DNA from: Amoebophrya sp. A120
Lineage: Eukaryota; Sar; Dinophyceae; Syndiniales; Amoebophryaceae
DNA length: 64,000 nt
Reading direction: 5' to 3'
Assembly: GCA_905178155.1 (NCBI GenBank)
Contig: CAJINV010000003.1
Location: 9,617,979-9,681,978, forward strand
The position numbers and the translations under genes are program-made. Under the pieces are notes generated by a model that saw only the letters and a list, made by a program, of their open reading frames with translations, had not been told where the DNA came from and ran no database searches. Of this stretch, positions 32,327-40,947 are shown one piece after another. Positions within the stretch are counted from its first letter, which is position 1, and each line of letters opens with the position of its first letter.

Positions 32327-35300
32327 TTTCTTTGAAAGTGGATATAATGCAGACGGCAGTGCGCAAACGAGAATCACCGTAAAAAAAATCCGCGGTCGCT
32401 CTAACTGTATCAAATAAAATCAAATCGGAAATTCGACGCCAGAAAGTCGAAACCTGCTTCTCAACTGTGTATGCATTTCACAAGAATTTTCATTGGAGAG
32501 AATGGGGAAAGTGCGACGCATAGACGAAGAATCCACACGAAACCGCGCTTCATGTCGATCGCAATGTAGTACTATCGAACCTTGCATTTGAGCTGCAGAT
32601 GTCTGATCTGTCCGCGAGAATTCAAACTTTACGATCCAAAAAAGAGAAATGCTTGCTCCTTGCATTTAAAGAAAAAAAACGTCACATTTAGAGCATCTCA
32701 CTAAAATTGATCTGCGCAACGAGTTGTCTTCGCATTCACGACAATTATAGGAGCCCAAATCCAAATGCCACTAAGTCTACGAGTCCTACAATCGGGCAAT
32801 AGTTCGAACCCACAGAAAGTGGAGAGTACGTCAAAATTCAAGAGTTCGACGTTGGGGGTTCTGAAAGCCGTAGGAGTCGGTCTCTTGATTAGCAAAACGC
32901 TGCGCGCATCGAATTCGTGGTTAAAGCCCACCTCGGATCAAGAAATGCACTGAGCACAGATGATGTTTCGCACGGATCGCAATTAGGGGACGGCAAAGTC
33001 GTAACGACGAGGCGCCTCGAGCCGAAACACTACCGGAAATACTCTTAAATTCAAAAAGTGATTGCTGTTCGTGGACGAACTACAAGCCGAACGCGCAAAC
33101 TCGTTGCACATAAAAGCTGCTACTCAGCAGCCACAGTTTGTTCCTATCCTTGCTTGTTGCGTTTCTCGACTCTTTCCGGCAGCAGAGCTCGGCTATTTAC
33201 ACGAAAGGCAATTCATCAAAGCTGCGCAGGGGCATGGCAGTGTGCAGAGGGTTACTTAAAATGGGGCCTGCTCACGCGTTCAAGTATCGCAGTCCTGAGG
33301 GTTCGTTCTTTTTTCTTGAGCAATACTCGACAATCTACCGGCGTCACGTGCACTTTCATGACGTTTTTTAGCCAGCACTACACGCAAATATAGCGGGGAT
33401 ATGTGTCGCGAAATAATCGGGCTCCAGTCGCTCTTCATATGAGTGGGTATCTTTTCCTGCTTCGTCTGCAAGCAACTGCCAAGGCTTCTGCCAGAAATTC
33501 CGGATCTGCCGTGGCGAGACGCACACTGAATGCGGAGGACTTCCTTGAGATGGGTAGAGCCGAGCACGCAGGATAGAAAAACCGCTTCTGATTCCAGACG
33601 TCTGGCAGCAGCAAAAGTGCGGATATGTGGCGCAAAGTGGGTGCTTGACAAACAGCCAGGCCATTCATCATCATCGTCATTATCTATCCTGCACCGAGGG
33701 GCGCGCGACGTTTCGGTCATTAGACGACAACACAGCAGGGCTTGTTGGCCTCGACCTTAGGATCGCCCGCCTCCCGACGATCTCCAATGCGCCTCTATGA
33801 ATGTGGAAGGCAATGCTTCTTGTTTTCCAGCATCGGCGAGTCTCGAGCGACAGAGTGGCAGCCATGGGCAAGGTGCTGGCAACGGCTAGGCAGCCGCGCC
33901 GTTGAGCCATTGGCGACCGTGACACCCCAAGCCTGCCAGCAGGCAAATGGAAGCGCGACGGCGCCAGCCCCCCACAAGACCATGGGCAAGCGCCTGCAGC
34001 AACCGGCTCCGCCCCATCCCGTCGATTCCGCGCCGCCCCTTGCGCGCACGTACGCGCGAAGAGCGGCTGCTCCTGCTTCTGCTGATTCATTTCCCTGCGG
34101 GGGGGGACAGTCAGCACCGCCCACGGGGCTAACGTGAGGCACGCACTAACTCCATTAAGTGGCGCAAACGAGTACCGCCACACCTGTGCACAGATGATGC
34201 GCATGCGCCGGCAAGTTGCCCAGCGCGATATGTCTGGCGGAGAGGTTTTTCGCACGCACCCCGTCGACAAGAGACTTGGTCGCGCTCATCGATCGTCAGC
34301 GCCACACATTTTCGGCATATCTTCCTTACAATGTCGCGGCTGGGTAAGCTAGCCATCCGCAAAAACTTTCAACCAAAACCGAATGAGTTTTCCCCCCTTT
34401 CAGATAGTTAACATCACGCGCTTTGGCTCAGAGGCGAGCCCTGCGCCGCGCAGTGAGCGAGTGAGAGGCTCCTCACTTGCACAGGTTTGCACTGGCTGGC
34501 AAATTTCATACTCACCCGGGAGAGTATGACAAAATCGCGGCCCCTGGGGGGCGGGGGCAGCGCGCGCCTTTCACGGCTCTGCGCTCCGTTGATCCATGAT
34601 CGGAGAGCAACGCAGTTCCACGCATGCCGGAAGCCGGGTTGCGCCCATGCTTCCTGGCGCTACGCACTCCTTGGCCCGACGGAGTTCACCGACCGCCGAG
34701 GTGAAGAGCTCCGCTCACTTCAGGCTCGGCCGAAGCACGTCTTCTACTGTGGTCGGATCAACTGCAAGAGTTCACCTGCAGCGAAGCGCGACTTCGGCAA
34801 TTATCATGTGAGGACTTCACCTCCAGAGATTTTATCACGCCACTTCTGTCGAAGAGCGCAAAAAGTTCACCAACACCTTTGTAGCGACCTCATCTACGGA
34901 GTGCACCGTAGCCGAGGTTTTGTAGCAACCGCGTGGCGCATGCGCGGCCGCCAATCTGATCTCTTTTGAGCCATTTTACTTTCTGAGCTTTTCTGATTTT
35001 GAGAACGCGATTTTCCGATCTTGGCCTCAAATTTGAGGGCGCGCTTTTCTTTTTCTTTGGTTGTGCACTCTTTCTTGATCTGGCGATTGTCCAATTTTGG
35101 GAATATTTTCGAAGGTCAAATCAATCGCGAGCGCGCAAAGCAGCAGGGCAGCGCGCGAAGCGAAAGCAACTGTGCTATTTATTGCAGCCCTGGAGCTGCA
35201 AACTATTCCTAGACGTGCACGGGCGGGCGTTCCGTCGTGCACATGTTTCAGGCGATCGGCCGAAAACTAAAGGCAAGAACTTAATTTTACAAGCGAAATA

Positions 35301-35604
35301 AACATTGGAATAGAAATTGAAAGTCCAAACCCACGCGAAGCATTAATGCGGCAGGTGCAACGCGCGCCAGAAAGTGTTCGCATACCACCGCTGCCCGCGC
35401 CCTAAATGCAGCGCAGCTGTCCCTTGGCCTTCCATGCAAAAGCGGCCAAAATACAGTGCGGCGCAGCTGCACCTCTGTTTTCCGTGCAAGAGTGAGCCGC
35501 TTTGCCGTCCCATGGGCCCAGGGGGGCGGGGAAGGAAATACCGTCATCGTGTCCTGACGTGCCATTAGGGGGCCCCACCAGCCTTAATCATTTAGGTGGC
35601 GTAG
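32327..35604. other. intergenic region, no confident gene
   Basis: Moderate GC with several short frames, none recognised. The best is a plus-strand ATG at 32,765 (62 codons to 32,953) with a C-terminal hydrophobic helix (TLGVLKAVGVGLLISKTL); the antisense frame is equally open. At 34,680-34,900 the motif TTCACC and its complement recur several times within about 220 bp without a clear unit. At 35,025-35,038 there is a perfect 14-bp palindrome (CCTCAAATTTGAGG). The 100 bp upstream of 32,326 should include the helicase promoter, but no motif stands out. Confidence 0.4.
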
Positions 35605-35835
35605 ACTCGGCGATCCAAGCCAACCAAGGTTCGCAAAGTACCGTGGCGGATTGGCGCCGCCCTCACTAACGCTCCCGAAGTAGTGGCGCAGAAACTTTTA
35701 ACCACCACGATAGATATTTACGCGCGGACGAATGCGGTCTGGGAGCCACCAGATGCGACGCACCAGCAACTTGGCAGGGCTTTGGAGTTGGACATTGCGA
35801 AGTCAACCAACATATTAGGAGCTGCGAATACGTAG
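35605..35835 (+). other. protein-like open stretch without ATG
   Basis: Seventy-six sense codons between two stops read as a balanced, soluble peptide that includes APEVVAQKLLTTTIDIYART and ATHQQLGRALELDIAKST, unlike the skewed peptides of other spurious frames. There is no ATG. A possible acceptor, CCAACCAAG|GTTCGC, lies at about 35,637. It could be a terminal exon of an unknown plus-strand gene or a relic. The antisense frame also has a short open stretch, so the strand is uncertain. Confidence 0.3.
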
Positions 35836-35965
35836 CATTGCGTGTCGTATCACTACTGCCATCTCTTTAGCTTCGCCACTGAAGCAATCCGATTCCGCAG
35901 CTGAGAAGCCGCAGCTTGCTTCGTGTTGCGCTGACCTGAAAACAGTGCACCAAGAAACGTCATTA

Positions 35966-37186
35966 CTAATACATCCCGTTTCTCCTTAAAAAGGCCCCTC
36001 TTTCCATTTGTATGAGTTCGTATTTTTTACTCTTGCAACCGCTAATTCCGCGCTGCGGGAGATGCATGTAGTGTAAACAACAACAAGAACAAAGTGAAAA
36101 AATTGGAATGAAACTATTGACGCGTCGTACATCATCATGAGCGAAATAAACGTACTCATGTCCACGCGTAGCAGCTATTTGTTCACGCCGAAGAATGCGC
36201 TGTAGTTCCTCCGTACTCAATTTGCCAATGTCATGACTTATCATCGCGGAAGAATCGGGCACTTTCCCCGGTGCATGCACTCCGAGCTCTACATCCACGC
36301 GACTGTTGTAGCAATCCGCTGGCTGAAGCGGCTGCTGCTGGTAACGATACGCGTCTATGGGAAATGGCGGGTGTTGATAAGTCACGGCCTGACGATCTTC
36401 CTCGAGATAACCAGCAGCAGCATCGTACTGCGAGTACAACTGCGCCGGTAGTTTCGTACTGCCCCCCGGATAAAATGATAAATCGGCCGAAAGAGGAGTG
36501 CCGGCAGGATGAAGCTGCGTGGCGTAATAATTATACTGGACTCTATCGCGAAAGTGGTCCAATCCAAAACAACCTGAACCTACTTCCTCCGGTGTGTGTT
36601 GGGCCACGTCTAATGCTGGCGCTGCCTCGTAGTACGAGTTTAAGTTGACAAGCGGCGCGTCTAAAAAATTCGGCCCAATTCCGAATTGCATGTAACTATC
36701 ATTCAAGCCGGGATCTCCTCCTCCTCCTGTAGGACTATCGACGGTGTTCATCTCTCTTTCAGCTGCAGCTTGCGAATCCATCAAGAGAGGTGCTGGCGGG
36801 TCACTGCTGCGCTTCCCACCACAACTTGAGTCATGTTCTAGCACTGTCTCCATCAGTGACTTCGACGCAAAATTGGGCTCCCGTGGCGTCAGAGCTTTTT
36901 TGGTGCCACACTCTGGCCCAGCTGTTCCAAATGTGAAAGCCATCTCGGAGTCTTCGCTCTCGGCATCCTCCTCCCCACCATCCGACTTCTTCGAGCTGCG
37001 ACTGCCGATGCCCGTGCCCGAAGCATCGTTCCGAGGAGACTCGTAGTGTGATGGAACAGGGGGCAAGCGAGTACCTTTTCGCTTCCTACTCGGGGTCGAT
37101 GTTTGGCTGCTGCTATTTGCCGGGCCAAATGTAAAAGAATTGGAAGCATCCAGATGCAGCTCCACCCTGCTTGACGAAGATACCAT
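35966..37186 (-). CDS. low-complexity Ser/Gln/Tyr/Pro-rich protein, probably nuclear
   Basis: The ATG is at 37,186 (MVSSSSRVELHLD) and the stop at 35,966-35,968. A likely 78-nt intron (36,053-36,130, GAT|GTACGA to CTCCCGCAG|CGC) lies near the 3' end behind a T-rich stretch. It is a multiple of three with no stop, so spliced (380 residues) and unspliced (406) forms are both in frame. Early residues contain two FTFG motifs, a basic SRKRKG that could be a nuclear signal, and an acidic GGEEDAESEDSE run. The middle is rich in Tyr, Gln and Pro. Near the C terminus a charged helix (STEELQRILRREQIAATRG) is the only folded-looking part. This composition is common in transcription or RNA-related factors, but no family is recognised. 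Codon composition is even, which supports a gene. Confidence 0.65.
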   Translation of the reverse strand: MVSSSSRVELHLDASNSFTFGPANSSSQTSTPSRKRKGTRLPPVPSHYESPRNDASGTGIGSRSSKKSDGGEEDAESEDSEMAFTFGTAGPECGTKKALTPREPNFASKSLMETVLEHDSSCGGKRSSDPPAPLLMDSQAAAEREMNTVDSPTGGGGDPGLNDSYMQFGIGPNFLDAPLVNLNSYYEAAPALDVAQHTPEEVGSGCFGLDHFRDRVQYNYYATQLHPAGTPLSADLSFYPGGSTKLPAQLYSQYDAAAGYLEEDRQAVTYQHPPFPIDAYRYQQQPLQPADCYNSRVDVELGVHAPGKVPDSSAMISHDIGKLSTEELQRILRREQIAATRGHEYVYFAHDDVRRVNSFIPIFSLCSCCCLHYMHLPQRGISGCKSKKYELIQMERGAFLRRNGMY

Positions 37187-37689
37187 GATCCAAAAGTGCG
37201 AGGATGTTGCACAACTCACTCCGATAGGTCCGGGCCGGACGATGAAAACCCTGCTGAGTTATTTTGTGTAACTCGACATCTGCGGGTGCATGTGCGGCGG
37301 CATGTCGTTCTCCCCGTGCACCACACCGAACAGGCTGATGCGAGGACTAGACAAACCACCAGGACCAAGGGGCGCCAATGCGCCCCCACAATCCTCCGAC
37401 TTTGGATATTCAACGCATGGGAAACCGTAATGCAGTCGCACGCCTGCCATGGCAGTTGTCCAGCGCCAGGGCATGTTTCCACCCAGCTGTGCTTTTTATT
37501 AATTCGTCTTTGCTGCAATCAGTCCCGCTCACTAGGGCGGGCGAACCACTCAACCCGTTCCATGCCGAGCCGACCCCGAGTCCGGAAGTCCGCCTCGTCT
37601 TTTCCGACAAGCAAGGTGCGGACGACTCGTGGCGCACCATCGTGCCGCAGCATGTAGCGCCGCCGCTCCGCGGGCAATGGCCCCGGGCT
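37187..37689. other. 5' flank of the low-complexity protein gene
   Basis: Moderate-to-high GC. Frames on both strands are short and unrecognised. It probably carries the 5' UTR and promoter of the neighbouring minus-strand gene; no motif is recognisable. Confidence 0.4.
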
Positions 37690-38465
37690 GGCTCCTGAGC
37701 CAGGGAGGTCGGAGGGTAGGAGCAGGGCGGACAGGGAGCAGAAGGAGGTCGGAGGACAGGAAATGGACGGGAGAGAGGTGAAAGAGTTCGGATGATAGGC
37801 AGAGGACGACGAAAGACAGGGGTAGGAGGAGGAGGGGGCAAAAAAAGCACATTGAACGAGATGAAAAAATATGAGAGCGACGGAACGATTGAGTCGTTCC
37901 TTCACTCTCATAAAAAAAAGGCCCTCCGTCGATGAACCAAACGCCAGCCAGCCCTGTCCTCCGACCAGCGGACTTCCTCATCCGCTCCGTGGACCTCCTC
38001 CGTCCTCCCCACTTTCTCCTGCGACCAGCGGGCCTCCTCCGGAGTGGCGGACTTTCTCCATTGCTCTAGCCCTCTTCCTCCGGCACGGGAGCCTCGTTAC
38101 CCGGCCTCGGGACTTCTTCCTCCGGCCCGTAGGCCTCCGTCGCCGAAGTCCGGAGTTCCACCTCCTGCGCCCCACCTTCGGCGCGGACCTCTCCTTGCGG
38201 GCCGCACTTCCTTTTCTGCTCCGTACCTCATTTCCTCCGCTGCCCTGGGCCTCCCCCACCGGCTCGAGGGCCTCGTCGCATGGCCTTGGGACTTACTCCT
38301 CCGGCATGCGGGCTTCCCCCGAAGCTCCCCCTCTGTCCGGCCCGCGAACAACTTCCTTCGGAGCCGGGACCTCCTCCTCCTCCGACGCCGGAGGAAAAAT
38401 GCGGTCCGTGGGCCTCGTCATCCGCTACCCGGACTTCCACCTCCGACCCGCGGGCGTCCAAAGCG
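37690..38465. repeat. inverted purine/pyrimidine minisatellite around a hairpin
   Basis: Left of 37,870 the plus strand is a purine-rich array of GGAGG-type units; right of 37,911 it is a pyrimidine-rich array of about 19-21-bp units (GGACTTCCTCCTCCG-like) running to 38,465. In the centre, 37,871-37,911 folds as ATGAGAG/CTCTCAT outside GGAACGA/TCGTTCC. A 14-bp exact inverted match links the arms (GGTCGGAGGACAGG at 37,747-37,760 and its complement at 37,953-37,966). The plus frame starting 37,871 (247 codons) is a by-product of the repeat. Confidence 0.75.
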
Positions 38466-39172
38466 TTCGCTCACTGCGTACGCACCGTGACGAGTGGTCG
38501 TGTCTGCACCCGCGCGCAACAGACAAAATTGGGTGCGAGGCACACACAATCCAGGCGGCCAAGGCGAAACTAGCTCCTGCTTTTCTATTTTACTATTTTT
38601 TTGTGCGCTCTTGAGGTGGTAGGCTTGGTGATGCAAGTATGTGATCGGTCGTCTGTTGTCTTTGCTAGTACCACACAGCTGCCGGGAGCTTCAAACGCCG
38701 GCAGCTAGCAGCTGAAACACGCCATGACGGCCGCGGCTTGCTTGGAAGATGCCCAGTGCGCATCTGTGCACCAAGCTCAGGGGGCGGCTGCAATTTTTCG
38801 CTTTTTCGGAGGGGGCTTACATTCATCTTCATGGTGGGAAATTATTTGAGTACATGGGTATCTGCCTTGAAAAGGACGCGGCACTGCATCTGCACCAAAT
38901 TTACTTACTCATGTCGCGTAGCATAAGCCTGTGCACGTGTCGGGAGCGTGATTGACATCCATCTGTCTGCTCTGGGTACGTAGGGTGTTAGCTTAGCAGT
39001 ACACGTACTCAAAAATGACAGGCAAAGTCGCACACGCAACGTACAAAACTTGATAGATATCCTGGGATGTTAATTTGAATTTACCGCCATCAAGAGGCCT
39101 GAACGAAGTGAAGTTTGCTTTTACAGGGACAGCGCGTTGAGTAGTAGTAGTACTAGTGTGTGTATGTGTGTG
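38466..39172. other. intergenic, no confident gene
   Basis: Short plus-strand frames at 38,738-38,955 include a protein-like run (FFAFSEGAYIHLHGGKLFEY) but no recognisable family, and they run opposite to the neighbours. A GTA/TAG-type short repeat and a TG-rich stretch lie at 39,138-39,175. Nothing else was seen. Confidence 0.35.
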
Positions 39173-39790
39173 TCATTGTATAATCACAAAACTTTTGAAA
39201 GTCAGCGTGTCAGTTTTCTTTATAGTCGAGCTTCCATTTTCCCAGCCTGCCCAAAGCACTCGCCTTGAGCTCGCCAGCAGACACGCTTGTCGCTCCGAGC
39301 GGCTTGGCATGGTCCGACCCTGAGCTGTATCGTGTAGAAAAGATCCCGCTCTCCAAATGAAGCGTCGCGCTTCCCTTACTCTTGGATGCCTGCTCTCATC
39401 GCCTGACGTTTTCTCCACAGCGATCAGATGCATAAGAGACCTTGGCTGATGCATGGTCGCCATTGTCAAAGTTCCTGTGCTCCGAGAGTAGTAAAAATCT
39501 GCACAAAGAGGTTGGCTGTGATCATTCATGCAATACCAGCGCCCATGAAAGCGAAGCCTCACGGTCATCGCCTTCAGGCCGAACGAGTGCTTCAATACAA
39601 TGGGGTCCAACTTGTGCGGGAAATCTTTTCCGTGTTGTACGCCTTTCTGTAAGCCGTGCCCTTTCCCGCCAAGCGCCACGAGACGGTCCATCAGTTGAAA
39701 GTGGTCATTATTTTCTGCATGGGCTACAGCAGTATACCTTTTTCGGGGTTGGAAGGTAGCGATGCCAAAGAGGATCGCGCAGCACTTCAT
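39173..39790 (-). CDS. unidentified protein of 205 residues
   Basis: A minus-strand frame runs from the ATG at 39,790 (MKCCAILFGIATF) to TGA at 39,173-39,175. Six upstream codons are also open, starting with GTG. The first 13 residues are hydrophobic and could be a weak signal sequence. The body (LVALGGKGHGLQKGVQHGKDF, MTVRLRFHGRWYCMNDHSQ, SGDESRHPRVREARRFIW) looks soluble, basic and His-rich. No family is recognised. A second frame overlaps its 5' end (MESVCGSCQNNEVLRDPLWHR) and could be a competing exon that ends at CCGAAAAAG|GTATAC, so the 5' structure is uncertain. A (CAT)n microsatellite lies just upstream at 39,816-39,832. Confidence 0.5.
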   Translation of the reverse strand: MKCCAILFGIATFQPRKRYTAVAHAENNDHFQLMDRLVALGGKGHGLQKGVQHGKDFPHKLDPIVLKHSFGLKAMTVRLRFHGRWYCMNDHSQPLCADFYYSRSTGTLTMATMHQPRSLMHLIAVEKTSGDESRHPRVREARRFIWRAGSFLHDTAQGRTMPSRSERQACLLASSRRVLWAGWENGSSTIKKTDTLTFKSFVIIQ

Positions 39791-40288
39791 TATTTTGACA
39801 TGAACCACAGACGCTCTCCATCATCATCATCATGATCACCATCGTCCTAACAGAGGAACCGGCAGACACATCCGCACTCCAGCCACAATTTAGATGACGG
39901 CAAGCCAAAAAGAAGTGGCCCGGCCGGTCAGAGCAGCAAGGCCGCCCTGGACAGTGCGCGAGGCAGCCGATGTGTGCGACCACCTAGGGCGAAGGGCTGC
40001 GCCGTTATTCCGGTTCTCCCTTGGTTAGTTTGCTTCTCGATAACAAGTATCGGCGGCGCTAAAAATTAGGCAAAACAATAGCATCAGTGGGCCGTGCGCC
40101 CATTTTGTTACGTGGCTGGCTTCTGCGGCATCTCAGACCAGTATGCGCGTGGGAATCTGGCGGCGCCAGCCGAGAGCCCCCGGCAGGGCGCGCCATGAGC
40201 GGGCAGCTGCCAAAGCAGGGCGCTCCCTTCTTGTCATGTATTTCGTGCAAGCCTTTGCGCGCACGTGTGAGCAAGGTCCTGGAGGTTT
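39791..40288. other. intergenic, no gene seen
   Basis: Moderate GC with short frames only. It includes the CAT-repeat noted for the neighbouring gene and is followed by the palindrome-rich array. Confidence 0.4.
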
Positions 40289-40810
40289 TCCCGGAGTGAG
40301 AATTCACTGAGGTTTCAAGGAGCGAAGTTTTCGCACTCCAGGAAAATTCGTGATCCCAAAGTGATACTTTTATCGTTCAAAAAGTGATATACTCACTGAA
40401 TTATCAAGAAATAAAATTTGCTGAATTATCACTCGACTTCTCGTTCGCGAACGAGGCCTCGTTCCGGAACGAGAAACCAGGAATCGAGTGAGAACTTCCT
40501 GAATTCTCACTTTTTGAAAAATCTCACATCCGGAGCGAGATTTTGCCTGGAGTGAGAACTCACTGAATTCTCACTCCAATTCTCGTTCCGGAAGCCGAGT
40601 TCTCACTTTTTGAAAAGTCCGGGAGCGAGAATTCAGTGAATTTTCATTCCATTTCTCGTTAAATCTAAATCCCGGCGGAGCGCAAATTCAGTGAATTCTC
40701 AGTCCATTTCTCGTTCCGGAACGAACGAAAACCCGAGCGAGAATTCGCTGAGTTGTTCACACTTTTTGAAAAGATCCGGGGTCTGCGCGCCTCGTTCCCG
40801 AACGAGGAGC
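40289..40810. repeat. palindrome-rich degenerate tandem array
   Basis: GAGAATTCACTGAATTCTCA-like segments, CACTTTTTGAAAA segments and CTCGTTC..GAACGAG segments alternate about every 40-90 bp. Two perfect 16-bp palindromes stand side by side, CTCGTTCGCGAACGAG at 40,440-40,455 and CTCGTTCCGGAACGAG at 40,458-40,473. A third with a central mismatch (CTCGTTCCCGAACGAG) is at 40,791-40,806. No coding frame explains it. It begins about 140 bp past the stop of the ankyrin gene. Confidence 0.85.
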
Positions 40811-40947
40811 GTTTCCGCTGTCGTTTTCTTGTACAGTCAAGTCATGATGTATGGCTCTTTTCTTCGTGTTTTCGTACTGAAGATGGAAAGAGACCTATCC
40901 TCAGCCATCCAGTGCTGGAAGAATTGAATACGATCGAAAGTTGTAAA

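Noticed and set aside
37871-38614. 247-codon plus-strand frame
   Set aside because: It is produced by the pyrimidine-rich minisatellite and starts within its central hairpin.
39708-39983. Minus-strand frame overlapping the 39-kb gene start
   Set aside because: Part is driven by the ATG/CAT microsatellite, and no splice path joins it cleanly to the longer frame. Noted as an alternative only.
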